Source: Mastigocoleus testarum BC008 (lineage in GTDB: Bacteria > Cyanobacteriota > Cyanobacteriia > Cyanobacteriales > Nostocaceae). Taken from it: a stretch of DNA of 64,000 nt. The position numbers and the translations under genes are program-made. The notes under the pieces are model-generated. The model did no database searches and was not told where the DNA came from. It saw only the letters and a list, made by a program, of their open reading frames with translations. Positions 8,091 to 17,526 of this stretch are shown in pieces. The DNA is taken from assembly GCF_001456025.1 (NCBI RefSeq), contig NZ_LMTZ01000096.1, positions 200,191 to 264,190 on the forward strand. Direction: 5' to 3'. The stretch's first letter is position 1; the number at the start of each line of letters is the position of its first letter.

Positions 8091-9764
8091 GTGAAAAATA
8101 TGACGCAGCGCCATAACTCTGCCGATGAAAAATTACATAAACCATCCCAGGAAAGCCAAAACGTCAACCAAAACGGTAATATGAAACGTTTGGTAACAAC
8201 ACTACCTGCTCGTGGTTTATGTTGGTTGGGAAGCTTTAGTCTTCTTAGTAGTGGTTTGGTATTTGCACAGACTGAGTCTTCTATTGACAACATAGTACCT
8301 ACAGTCGCATCTTCCCAACCCACATCTCAAAAAACAAAATCTCAGCTACAGGTTGGGTTATCACAGCAGCGAGCTTCGCTCAGAGAACGGCTCAGAAAAG
8401 CAAAAGCTAGTAATGCAAAACCTGCAAGTAAAATTCAATCACAGAAAAAATCGGGTGCATCAGCTTTAGGTGCGCGTCAAGCAAAACCAAAAGTAAAAGT
8501 GACGGCTAACAACAGCACTAATAATCCCGTCATAATTAAAACTCGAGAATCCAAAAATCAAAAATCTCAACCTCAAATTTCTGCCAGTCAGAAAAAACCT
8601 AAAGCAACCAACTTAAACTCTTCTGTTGCTCCTAAAACAATCAAAAAACTTACTAATTCCGCCGCAGCTAACAATACTGTAAGAAACTCTGTTCCCAAAG
8701 CAAGGGATTACAACAACGCCTATATCGATCCGACAGATTACAATTCTCAAATAACCTCTAAGTATAAAGCACCTAGCTCCGTAGTTCTTAAAGAACGCCG
8801 AACTGGTTGTGAAGCAGTATTGTCAAGAAGTAAAAAGCTTGCAAGTAATTACTGTCAGCAATTAGTCAGAATAGCTGGGAATTCTAAAAGTAAGAATCCG
8901 CGCAAACCTGTTCCAAGCTGGATGAAAAAAGGTCAAACCCTAAATTTAGCAAATATTTCATCCATTCGACGTTCTGGGAAAGGTTTGAGAAAAAATAGAT
9001 CGTCAGCAAGTCGCCGATTTTCTCAACGATTAGCTGGAGTCAATTTGAATGCTAGACGGGTTAGCAGCACCACAAAAAATATTCTCAACCCAAATCGTTT
9101 TATTCCCAGCCCTAACAATTTTCTACCAAGTGGGCAGAATACAATTGTAAGTTCCAGTCCCATTGCACCTTCTGGTGGAGCTTTACCATCACCATTAACA
9201 GCATTAAAGCAGGTACCCCGAGCAACAACACTTGCTTACAACATTCCTCTGGCTTCCGTACTACCACGAATTGGTTATCGCCCTGCAATTGCTTATGGCG
9301 GTAATGGAATGGCATTTCCTTTAACAATTCCGGCACGAATTTCTTCCATGTTTGGTTGGCGACAGCATCCAATTGCAGGCGTTCAACGCTTCCACTCGGG
9401 GATTGACCTAGCTGCAGCTATGGGTACGCCAATTATTGCAGTAGAATCCGGTCGGGTAGAAACTGCTAACTGGCTTGGTGGTTATGGTTTAACTGCTGTA
9501 TTGAAGCACAATGATCGCCAAAAAACCCTTTACGGTCACATGTCTGAGATATTGGTTCAACCTGGTCAAGTGGTAGAAAAAGGAGCTGTAATTGGAAGAG
9601 TTGGTAGTACTGGTAACTCTACTGGTCCTCACCTACATTTCGAGGTTCGCCAGCTAACCAGTTCTGGTTGGGTTGCTGTGGATCCTGGTATGGAGTTAAA
9701 TTCTTCCCTCGCACAGCTAACTCGGAGCTTACAAACAGCCCAAGTATATCAACCAGAAAAATAG
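8091..9764 (+). CDS. M23 (LytM-type) metallopeptidase with long basic linker
   Basis: A 557-residue envelope protein. The N-terminus has one hydrophobic stretch (GLCWLGSFSLLSSGLVFA, about residues 41-59) that fits a signal peptide or anchor. A long low-complexity region rich in Lys, Ser, Asn and Gln follows (about 70-330). The C-terminal peptidase M23 domain keeps the zinc ligands His435-x3-Asp439 (HSGID) and His514-x-His516 (HLHFE), so peptidoglycan endopeptidase activity is likely. The start is a GTG at 8091, with an in-frame ATG at 8100 as alternative. The basic linker may bind the wall or DNA-like polyanions. Confidence 0.88.
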   Translation: MKNMTQRHNSADEKLHKPSQESQNVNQNGNMKRLVTTLPARGLCWLGSFSLLSSGLVFAQTESSIDNIVPTVASSQPTSQKTKSQLQVGLSQQRASLRERLRKAKASNAKPASKIQSQKKSGASALGARQAKPKVKVTANNSTNNPVIIKTRESKNQKSQPQISASQKKPKATNLNSSVAPKTIKKLTNSAAANNTVRNSVPKARDYNNAYIDPTDYNSQITSKYKAPSSVVLKERRTGCEAVLSRSKKLASNYCQQLVRIAGNSKSKNPRKPVPSWMKKGQTLNLANISSIRRSGKGLRKNRSSASRRFSQRLAGVNLNARRVSSTTKNILNPNRFIPSPNNFLPSGQNTIVSSSPIAPSGGALPSPLTALKQVPRATTLAYNIPLASVLPRIGYRPAIAYGGNGMAFPLTIPARISSMFGWRQHPIAGVQRFHSGIDLAAAMGTPIIAVESGRVETANWLGGYGLTAVLKHNDRQKTLYGHMSEILVQPGQVVEKGAVIGRVGSTGNSTGPHLHFEVRQLTSSGWVAVDPGMELNSSLAQLTRSLQTAQVYQPEK

Positions 9765-9872
9765 TTCAATTACCGACTATTTGAGACCAATCTGATACAA
9801 GTCTAAACACCTGTCATTTCCGTAGAATAATATTTGTGAATTTTGGTAATGGGTGCAAGCGCCTAAGTTGAG

Positions 9873-9916
9873 CCTAAACGGCAGAGCTTTTGTCAAATTT
9901 TGCCCTGCCATTTAGG
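9873..9916. terminator. inverted repeat between convergent genes
   Basis: CCTAAACGGCAG (9873-9884) pairs with CTGCCATTTAGG (9905-9916) with one G-T position and a 20-base loop. It sits between the convergent M23 peptidase and riboflavin synthase genes, so a bidirectional terminator is plausible. It lacks a clean T-run, so the call is uncertain. The rest of this 306-bp gap shows nothing else. Confidence 0.4.
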
Positions 9917-10070
9917 TCTAAACTGCTCTGGAGAATATTCTTCCTTATGTTTGAGTAATATGTCTTACGGGAAAAACTTCCATAGTAAGCTTGCTAACCG
10001 CTAACACCAATTACCAATAAAGTAGTCAGTCGGCGACCGTCTCCTCTTAAAATCAACTAATTTATACATG

Positions 10071-10751
10071 CTATAAATACCCATGCTCTGCGAGAAACAC
10101 TGGTGTTATTTGTTTTTCTTCAGAGTCAGAAGTCGTGGGATAATCCACTTTCCCGTTGGTAATAAATTTCTCCACATATTTGCCTAGAATATCCCCTTCC
10201 AAATTTACCCAGCTTCCGGGGACCAAATGGCACAGATTTGTTTCAACATAGGTGATAGGAATAACTGCGACTTTCAACAGTGCATCATCAGGTTGGTATT
10301 GGGCAACTGTGAGACTTATCCCATTTATAGCAATACTACCTTTCGGAACCAGATAATGTGCGATCGCATGGGGAACACTAAAGGTCATTTCCCACGAAGT
10401 TGCTGTTTTCGAAGCTTGGACTAATCGACCAATACCATCTACATGTCCCATGACGAAATGTCCGCCAATCTTGCTACCAACACGCAAAGAAGTTTCTAAA
10501 TTCACGGAAATTTGTAATGTTTCTTCTTTACCTAGGGTTGTGCGTTGCAAGGTTTCTGGTGAAGCTGTAACGATAAAACCATCCGGCAAAATTGTTTCTA
10601 CACTCAAACAAACTCCATTGACTGCTACACTATCGCCAAAAGCTAAATCTTGCATAATGGGAGCAGAGGCACCATCAATACAATTAATTTGCCAATAATT
10701 TCCTTCTAGAGGTCTTATGGTTCCCAATGCTTGAATCAATCCAGTGAACAC
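10071..10751 (-). CDS. ribE: riboflavin synthase, alpha subunit
   Basis: A 226-residue protein that dismutates two 6,7-dimethyl-8-ribityllumazine molecules to riboflavin. It starts with the diagnostic MFTGLIQALGTI and shows the two tandem lumazine-binding barrels: residues 1 to about 97 (GDSVAVNGVCLSV) and about 98-200 (GHFVMGHVDGIG and KGSIAINGISLTV), ending VNLEGDILGKYVEKF. The C-terminal extension of about 20 residues (DSEEKQITPVFLAEHGYL) is slightly longer than usual. The gene is single. No FMN riboswitch was seen in the 5' spacer. Confidence 0.93.
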   Translation of the reverse strand: MFTGLIQALGTIRPLEGNYWQINCIDGASAPIMQDLAFGDSVAVNGVCLSVETILPDGFIVTASPETLQRTTLGKEETLQISVNLETSLRVGSKIGGHFVMGHVDGIGRLVQASKTATSWEMTFSVPHAIAHYLVPKGSIAINGISLTVAQYQPDDALLKVAVIPITYVETNLCHLVPGSWVNLEGDILGKYVEKFITNGKVDYPTTSDSEEKQITPVFLAEHGYL

Positions 10752-11098
10752 GGCTAAATTGCAACACTAAGTTTATTTATCTCTTAATTTTGACTGAAAT
10801 AGCTGATATTTATTTTAAAATTTTGCAAACAAAAGTATAATTTTTAACTTCTGATTATATGAAGACGTCAACACATTTACTCTCAAATCAAGGCATACTT
10901 GGTTAAGGAGATAATTATTAAAACAGATGAATGTAATTTACTCTGGTATTCGCAACAATTTGGGAGTTTAATAGAAGCAATTATAAAAAATCATCACCTA
11001 TTAATGACCTATGTTTACAGTTTTACGAAAATTTCCAGGTTATACGTATCATTTATTACTTTTCTGTTAATGCTCAAAAGATCTTAGAGGCTTAGCCA
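10752..11098. other. spacer between divergent ribE and nuclease genes
   Basis: An AT-rich divergent spacer. A 62-codon open frame (10899-11087) shows no family features and is regarded as chance. No conserved riboswitch was recognised. Confidence 0.45.
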
Positions 11099-11596
11099 AT
11101 GATTGAAATGAAAGTCGCTGGTATAGCATTGGATGCCATTACTCGTAGCCCTATAGTGCTACTAAAAGATGCATCCGAACGCCGTGCCTTACCAATTTTT
11201 ATTGGTCAGGAGCAAGCAAGGGCTATTATGGGTCCATTAGAAGACCATAAACCGCCTAGACCTTTAACTCACGATTTAATGGTGGGTATTCTCAAAGCTT
11301 TTGACCTCACCTTAGAACGGATAATCATCCACTCTTTGCAAAATGATACTTTTTATGCATCTTTAATTTTGCAACAAGGAGAAACCAAAAAAGAGATTGA
11401 CGCTCGTCCTAGTGATGCGATCGCAATTGCACTGCGTACCAATTCCCCAATCTGGGTAATGGAAGAAGTGATTGCTGATGCTTCCATACCTGTGGATAGA
11501 GACGCAGATGAAGCCGAACAAGAAGCTTTCCGTGAGTTTGTATCTGAACTACGTCCGGAGGATTTGATTAAGCGTTTTGGAAAAAATGAATCTTGA
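11099..11596 (+). CDS. bifunctional nuclease family protein (DUF151)
   Basis: A 165-residue protein of the DUF151/bifunctional nuclease family. Family hallmarks are MKVAGIALD at the start, LPIFIGQEQARAI (about 33-45), HDLMVGILKAF and DARPSDAIAIALRTNSPIWV (about 101-120). Plant and thermophile members were reported to have DNase/RNase activity, but the role in cyanobacteria is unsettled. The ATG at 11099 is preceded by AGAGG, a weak but usable ribosome binding site. The gene stands alone. Confidence 0.88.
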   Translation: MIEMKVAGIALDAITRSPIVLLKDASERRALPIFIGQEQARAIMGPLEDHKPPRPLTHDLMVGILKAFDLTLERIIIHSLQNDTFYASLILQQGETKKEIDARPSDAIAIALRTNSPIWVMEEVIADASIPVDRDADEAEQEAFREFVSELRPEDLIKRFGKNES

Positions 11597-11639
11597 TAGA
11601 TTCTAAAAAGTTATAAGTTTGCTGAGGACAATGACGAGC

Positions 11640-11870
11640 GGACTGGAAAATTTTCTAGTTGCGATAAGCACGTTTGGACGCACTCCGTGTTAGTACGCGC
11701 CTTCCGGCGTTCGCATAGCGCGTCAACAAACGGCTAAGCCGCGTCAACAAACACTGCAGGTGCAGCTCAGTGCATGCGCGGAGCGATCAATGCTTTGCAC
11801 TAGCCGAAAAGGAGAATGTGTAGCTATAGCGCGCTCTGCTACGCGCTATAGAACACGGTTATTGACTGCG
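11640..11870. repeat. GC-rich palindromic intergenic element
   Basis: A GC-rich island inside an AT-rich spacer. It contains a perfect 9-bp stem, TATAGCGCG (11825-11833) with CGCGCTATA (11842-11850), and two near copies of CGCGTCAACAAAC around 11720-11755. It resembles the small mobile palindromes that litter cyanobacterial genomes. No coding potential was seen. Confidence 0.5.
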
Positions 11871-11892
11871 AACGAAAAAAATTATGAAATAA

Positions 11893-12000
11893 GAAAATCA
11901 TAAGTCACAAAAATTATGAATCACAAAAATTATGAATCACAAAAATCATGAGTCATAAAAATCATGAATCATAAAAATCATGAATCATAAAAATCGTGAC
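11893..12000. repeat. 16-bp tandem repeat, about 6.5 units
   Basis: Units of consensus AAAAATYATGAATCAY start at 11909, 11925, 11941, 11957, 11973 and 11989 (the last incomplete), after a degenerate copy at 11893. The array ends about 55 bp before the aldo/keto reductase start, so it lies within the likely promoter or leader region. Confidence 0.85.
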
Positions 12001-12054
12001 GTGAGTACTCTTATCAATAACTCCTGGCTATTTAACTTATAACTTTAAGAGTAA

Positions 12055-13185
12055 ATGCAATATCGACGTTTTGGGAAAACCAATTTAAATTTTTCAGTGT
12101 TTTCCTTGGGAACAATGCGCTGTTTAAGTTCGCCGAAAAATGTACGGCAGACCCTAATACAAGCAGTAGAATTAGGGATTAATCACATAGAAACTGCCTC
12201 TAGCTATGGTAAAAGTGAGGAGTATCTTGGTGAAATTATTAACTCAGAGCTTCCCGTATCCCGCTCCCAAATCCATATCACAACAAAAATACCACCGACT
12301 GCGGATGCTGATAAAATGCGTTGGTGGATTGATGAGTCTCTCAAACGCCTCAAATTAGATTATATAGATTGCCTTGGGATTCATGGGTTGAATACCTGGG
12401 AACATTTTGATTTTATCAAGCAGAAAAATGGGTGTATGCAAGCTGTGGAAGAAGCCATGGCTGATGGTCGTGTAAAACATATTGGTTTCTCTAGCCATGG
12501 CTCCCTAGAAGTAATTATTGCGACAATAAATACAGGTTTATTTGAATTTGTAAATTTGCATTATTATTACTTTTTCCAAAGGAATTATCCAGCGATCAAG
12601 CTAGCTTCACTTAAGGGTATGGGGATATTCATTATTTCTCCTGCGGACAAAGGAGGACGCCTTTATACACCACCCCCAGCATTAAAGAGTCTTTGCCAGC
12701 CCTTTTCACCTTTAGAATTAAATTATAGATTTTTACTTAGTGACCCTAGAATTAGCACTTTGAGCGTCGGACCAGCAATTCCCAAAGAGTTGGAAGAACC
12801 ATTAAATTTTGCCGATCGTACCGAAAAGTTAACTATAGAAGAAATCACTATATTTAATAGTTTAGAAAATCACAGAGATTCAGTTTTAGGTACTGAGAAG
12901 TGCAGTCAGTGTTATGACTGTTTACCCTGTCCGGAAAATATTAATATTCCTGAGGTCTTACGACTTCGTAATTTGGCAATAGCTTATGATATGGCTGAAT
13001 ATGGGAAATATCGCTATCGTATGTTTGAAAATGCCGGTCATTGGTTTCCCGGAATGAAAGCAAATCGTTGCACCGAATGTGGAGATTGTTTACCCCGGTG
13101 TCCAGAAAAATTAGATATTCCTAAATTATTGGAAGATAGTCACAACCGCTTGAAAGGCAAAGAGGGTAGAAGATTGTGGGGATGA
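12055..13185 (+). CDS. aldo/keto reductase with C-terminal 2x[4Fe-4S] ferredoxin-like domain
   Basis: A 376-residue protein. Residues 1 to about 265 form an AKR-type TIM barrel (LGTMRC, Tyr51, Lys78 in ITTKIP, His in IHGLN). The C-terminal part carries two cysteine clusters: Cys283, 286, 289, 292 (CSQCYDCLPC) and Cys339, 342, 345, 349 (CTECGDCLPRC), as in Fe-S-linked AKR proteins. The usual catalytic Asp before the Tyr (DTA..Y) is Glu46 here (IETASSYG), a conservative change. The Fe-S part suggests electron transfer from ferredoxin rather than simple NADPH use, but this is inference. The start is the ATG at 12055. The substrate is unknown. Confidence 0.87.
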   Translation: MQYRRFGKTNLNFSVFSLGTMRCLSSPKNVRQTLIQAVELGINHIETASSYGKSEEYLGEIINSELPVSRSQIHITTKIPPTADADKMRWWIDESLKRLKLDYIDCLGIHGLNTWEHFDFIKQKNGCMQAVEEAMADGRVKHIGFSSHGSLEVIIATINTGLFEFVNLHYYYFFQRNYPAIKLASLKGMGIFIISPADKGGRLYTPPPALKSLCQPFSPLELNYRFLLSDPRISTLSVGPAIPKELEEPLNFADRTEKLTIEEITIFNSLENHRDSVLGTEKCSQCYDCLPCPENINIPEVLRLRNLAIAYDMAEYGKYRYRMFENAGHWFPGMKANRCTECGDCLPRCPEKLDIPKLLEDSHNRLKGKEGRRLWG

Positions 13186-13330
13186 TTTCCAAGGTGTGGG
13201 AGGTGTGGGAGGATGAGAAGTGTGTGGAAATTTATAGAACTAGGACTTAAAGTCTCACGAATAACAGCTAATACCAATCGCCATATGAGGTTATCACGCC
13301 ACATTTTGCTAACCCCAATCCCCAGTCGCC

Positions 13331-13440
13331 AGAGGCTATAACTATAGCTGCGCTACCTACGGATCCGGAGCCGTTACCTATCGGTGCGCTAGGTTCCGTT
13401 CCGAACAGATCTGCCGACGCCGCAGGCTCTATGCTGCAAG
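13331..13440. repeat. dispersed GC-rich repeat, copy A
   Basis: It contains CTACGGATCCGGAGCCG, then ACCTATCGGTGCGCTA, GTTCCGAAC and CGACGCCGCAGGCTCTATG. The same blocks in the same order recur at 27291-27410, partly at 37358-37415, and in reverse at 39526-39590. This copy lies between convergent genes. Confidence 0.8.
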
Positions 13441-13467
13441 GTGGGACGCAGTGCTATCCCTAATCCC

Positions 13468-16290
13468 TCAACTAACTTTAAAGGTTTCTACAATTTCCTG
13501 TAATTCCTGGGAAATTTCTACAGTTTCTTGTAGCGATTTACTTACCTGGCGAGAAGATGTACTAGTACGTTCTGAAACGCCGGCAATTTGTTTCATTAAT
13601 TCACTGACATTTTGTGATGTTTCTGCTTGGGAAGTTGTAGCACCAGAGATTGACCGCACTAAAGAATCAATTTGTTGAGAAACTGTTAGAATTTGAGTCA
13701 AACTGTATTTGGCACCTTCAACAATTTTTGTTCCTTCTACAACCTGTGCTGTACCCAGTTCCATTGCTTGTGCAAGTTCGCTAGTTTCGCGTTGGATATT
13801 TTCAACTATTTTTTCAATTTCTTTAGTTGCATTTGCACTTTTAGCAGCAAGTTCGCCTACTTCTTCAGCAACGACAGCAAAACCTTGACCTTCTCCACCA
13901 GCACGGGATGCTTCAATCCCAGCATTTATCGCTAGTAAATTGGTTTGCATAGAAATTTGATTAATTAGTGCTACCGCACGATTAATTTCCTGAGTAGATT
14001 CCCCTAAACGTTTTACTTTTTTGGCTGTTTCAGCTACGGTTGTGCGCAAACGCAAGATATTCTGTACGGTTAAATCCATTGCTTTACTACTTTCCGTTGC
14101 AGTAGTCTTAGCATTTCCAGCCACTGAAGCTGCTTCTCGAGCACTGATGGCAATTTTTTGCATTGATTGACTCATGCTGTCAACTGCATCGAGAGTATGG
14201 CTGATTTCTGTTGCTTGGGTCAGTGCTTCTTCTGCTAGTTGACGAATAGCATTTTCATTAGAACCAATAGCTGTATTTACTTGACTTGCTGATGTTTTAA
14301 CCTGAGTCACAATTGAGCGTAGACTTTCCACAATGGAGTTAAAGAAGTCAGCAACAGTTCCAATTTCTCCATCACCAACATCTGCTCGCACGGTTAAATC
14401 ACCACCTGCTGCACCTTCAATATTGTCAAGAAGTTCTAATAATTGCATTTGCAAGGCTTCTTTCTGCTTGCGTTCTTCTTCAGAAGTTATCTCAGCATTT
14501 TTCATCCCTTGTTCTATCTGTTGGAGTAATTCTGCTTGTTCCAACGCGTAACCAACTTGAATTGCGACTTGGGAAAATAAATTAATTTCAATTTCTTCCC
14601 ACTGACGATAATCAGAGCATTGGTGAGCTGCTAACCATCCATAAAGTTGTTTATTAACAAATATTGGTGCAATTAAATGGGATTTGACATTCAGTTTGTG
14701 CAGTTGCTGGAGATACTCTGGAGAAAAGTCGCTGGATTCAATGTTCTCGACTACTTGTACGCTACCAACTTTAGCTTCTGCTGTAACTTGAATTTGAGTA
14801 AATTGACTTTCCGAAGCTGCTTCCCATTCGTAACTTACAGACTCCGCAATTAATTGAGGAATATTATAGTTGTCGCAATGATAGAAAATCACTCTATCTA
14901 ATTGCAATGCTTCTCTAGTATTAGATACCGTTGCTTTTAAAATTTGGTCAACATTCAAAGTTTCGCGAATATTCGCAGCAACATTATTTAGTTGAAGTGC
15001 TAATTTTGTTTCTTTTTCCTGATGAATAACTTGTCGGGTGATTTTATCAGCCATTCTATTAAAGTTAACAGCTAATTCTCCTACTTCATCAGTTGCAAAT
15101 ACCTGAGCACGAGAAGTGCGATCGCCATTTGCATATTTCTTTGCAGTTTCCTGTAGATTTCTGATCGGTGTAACAATTGACCGCCGTAAAATAATTGCCC
15201 AAATAGCAATTAGAGTTAAAGCAAAAAGAACTGTTAATAATTCTATTATTACTGCTTTACCAATTGCCTGATTCAGAGCATTTTCTGGGGTTCCCCTGAC
15301 TAAAATACCTACTGGTGGTTCTACTCCAAAACTTTTCTGCGGTCTACTAGCTCCTTGGATGATTCTATTAGGAATAGCAGTGGCTGCCATTGTGTAGGTT
15401 TGGTCCCCTAGTTTGATGCGGTCGGTGACAGTTTCACCATTAGGATTTTGTGCAGCTTTTATTAATAAAGATTCACCTTTTGAGGATAATTTTAAATTAG
15501 CTATGGCTCGATTGATATTTTCCGATTTGCCTTGATTTAAAGAGGAAGCTAAAACAAATTCTCCTGTCGGTTGGAGTTGATAAATAGCACTATAGCCTCC
15601 CCCAGTTGCTTCTAAAGTTTTCTTAACAATATTCTCTTTCCCATTAACAACATCTCCAGAAATTAGAACACCAATAATTGCCCTTGTAGCTCTATTTTTT
15701 ACTGGTGTTGCAGTATATCTAATCAAGGCTTTACCTTCATTAAAATAATCTTTTACTGCCTTGAGAGAAGGTGGTGATTCTTTAGTTAACTCAGATAAGC
15801 TCACAATACCAGTAGCTTTAATTTGTTGGCCGGTTTTGATAGCATCACTAACTAAATTATCTGGGTTAAATTTCTCCCCACTACGTTCACTATTTGCATT
15901 AAGAACTATTCTTAAATCTCTACCAACCAAAGTTGCATATTCTATTTCTCTGGCTTTGATCTCATTACGAAGAATTTGTTTTACTTGCGCTCTTAAACCA
16001 CCAGTGATACTCCTTCCTGATTCATGTATTGATGCTGCATTAATAATTGCTGCATTATCTGACTGTCCCCGAAATCCAAAACCCATTTGGTTAATTTTAA
16101 TATTGTAATTAGTATCGGTGACGGTAATTTCTGACTTTGCTTGCTCGGAAAGTTGATTCCTTAAACTATTACTAATAATCGAAGTTCCGACAACACCAAT
16201 ACCAATAACAGAAACTAATTCTGAAGCAACTAATGCAACTAGTTGTTTGCGACCAATTGAGAGGTTATAAAATCGCTGTAAAATTGACAT
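13468..16290 (-). CDS. methyl-accepting chemotaxis protein, HmpD paralogue
   Basis: A 940-residue chemoreceptor from the ATG at 16290; an upstream GTG at 16326 would add 12 residues. It has an N-terminal membrane helix (QLVALVASELVSVIGIGVVG), a Cache-like external domain (about 40-340), a second membrane helix (VIIELLTVLFALTLIAIWAII), HAMP, a GAF domain, and an MCP signalling domain with the conserved tip INQISMQTNLLAINAG. The C-terminal half is closely similar to HmpD encoded upstream, so it probably feeds the same CheW/CheA. The GAF domain lacks the cysteines seen in HmpD, so bilin binding is not expected. It lies about 1.2 kb downstream of cheA, so separate transcription is likely. Confidence 0.9.
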   Translation of the reverse strand: MSILQRFYNLSIGRKQLVALVASELVSVIGIGVVGTSIISNSLRNQLSEQAKSEITVTDTNYNIKINQMGFGFRGQSDNAAIINAASIHESGRSITGGLRAQVKQILRNEIKAREIEYATLVGRDLRIVLNANSERSGEKFNPDNLVSDAIKTGQQIKATGIVSLSELTKESPPSLKAVKDYFNEGKALIRYTATPVKNRATRAIIGVLISGDVVNGKENIVKKTLEATGGGYSAIYQLQPTGEFVLASSLNQGKSENINRAIANLKLSSKGESLLIKAAQNPNGETVTDRIKLGDQTYTMAATAIPNRIIQGASRPQKSFGVEPPVGILVRGTPENALNQAIGKAVIIELLTVLFALTLIAIWAIILRRSIVTPIRNLQETAKKYANGDRTSRAQVFATDEVGELAVNFNRMADKITRQVIHQEKETKLALQLNNVAANIRETLNVDQILKATVSNTREALQLDRVIFYHCDNYNIPQLIAESVSYEWEAASESQFTQIQVTAEAKVGSVQVVENIESSDFSPEYLQQLHKLNVKSHLIAPIFVNKQLYGWLAAHQCSDYRQWEEIEINLFSQVAIQVGYALEQAELLQQIEQGMKNAEITSEEERKQKEALQMQLLELLDNIEGAAGGDLTVRADVGDGEIGTVADFFNSIVESLRSIVTQVKTSASQVNTAIGSNENAIRQLAEEALTQATEISHTLDAVDSMSQSMQKIAISAREAASVAGNAKTTATESSKAMDLTVQNILRLRTTVAETAKKVKRLGESTQEINRAVALINQISMQTNLLAINAGIEASRAGGEGQGFAVVAEEVGELAAKSANATKEIEKIVENIQRETSELAQAMELGTAQVVEGTKIVEGAKYSLTQILTVSQQIDSLVRSISGATTSQAETSQNVSELMKQIAGVSERTSTSSRQVSKSLQETVEISQELQEIVETFKVS

Positions 16291-17526
16291 TTTTTGACCA
16301 CTAAAATTAGATGTATGATGTTGCACAATGATTTTTGACTAATTAAAGCTCAAGTTATCTTAAGCCTTTGATTTTTATTGTTATTAAAACTAAACAAAAT
16401 TTCTAGTGTTTTTTGATATTATCAATATATGCAGTCTATCGAAAGCGATGGGATTACATTATTCCCATTATGCAAAACTACTTGACAGTAATTAATTACT
16501 TCTTCATTAACTAATAAAAATTACTACTTTTACATCACAGTTAATATATATTCCCCCATTATTTCTCTTAAAATAAAACTAAATATTATTCAAATTTTCC
16601 AACTCAAAGTTGTCGATTTAAGAATGAAAAATAATTATATTTTTATATATTTTATATATTTAGAGTAATCAATACATCTCACCTTCGGGAAAGTATATTA
16701 GAGATATTTCGTAAAAAAAAATCAATTTATTAAAATATTTTGTTTTTGTTTTTTGTATGTTTATCATGACAAGGTAAAAAAATACAAGCAGGCAGTCAAT
16801 CAAACTAAAAATTAAGAGCACTAAATAATCACTGCACATAGAATCAATGATTACTGTGATTCTGAAATGACTCCAAGCAAATTTTCGATATAAACTTTGT
16901 TAGATGTTGCTGTATCTAAGTTTCAAAGCCTGAAAGTTTCAAAGCCTGAAAGTATTTCTAAGCATGTAATGATGATTAGTGAAAAATAAAAGATTATACG
17001 TTGCTCTATAAATTTACAATAATTCTGCAGAAATATATGTATATCAACTAACTATAGTTATTAATTGACTCGGCATATTTCCCTGGCTTGAAAATAATAA
17101 ATAAAGCTGAAACTTACTCACAAAGTCTTTTTTTTCGTAGCCGATTTATAATTAGTTAGTTAGATAATTTTTTGTAATAAAATTCAGCAGAAAAATATAG
17201 AAATACTTACCAATGGCGTGCTATACTGGTAACTGATTGATATCAATTGAGTACGAAATATCCAAATTAAATACAGTAAGAATCCAAGCATCAAATCAAA
17301 ATTTCAGATATTAAATCAAAATTTGAAAGTTCAATTTTTAAAGTGAAATATTGCTTAACAACGAATAAAAGCCAGATTTACGAAGCAGTATAATTATAAA
17401 AAAGCAAAACTATAAAATCTAAACAGTAAAGCTTAATAATAAATAAACTTAAAAATTAAGATAAAAGGAAAAAGAGAAAACAATTCCCTCTTTTCCCTAC
17501 TTCCTAACTAATTTATTCATTATTCA
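16291..17526. other. AT-rich spacer of about 1.2 kb between cheA and the second MCP gene
   Basis: This is very AT-rich sequence with no open frame of note. The only structure seen is a perfect 16-bp tandem duplication, TTTCAAAGCCTGAAAG, at 16921-16936 and 16937-16952. It presumably contains the promoter of the downstream MCP gene, but no site could be assigned. Confidence 0.5.

Noticed and set aside
9112..9372. Minus-strand frame inside the M23 peptidase gene
   Set aside because: It is fully covered by the peptidase gene, with catalytic motifs in frame on the plus strand.
10899..11087. 62-codon frame upstream of the bifunctional nuclease gene
   Set aside because: It shows no family resemblance, has an Ile/Tyr/Leu-rich composition as expected from AT-rich DNA, and lacks a Shine-Dalgarno sequence.
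11893..12000. Tandem 16-bp array considered as CRISPR
   Set aside because: The units are contiguous with no spacers and are far too short for CRISPR repeats. The same holds for all heptamer arrays in the window.
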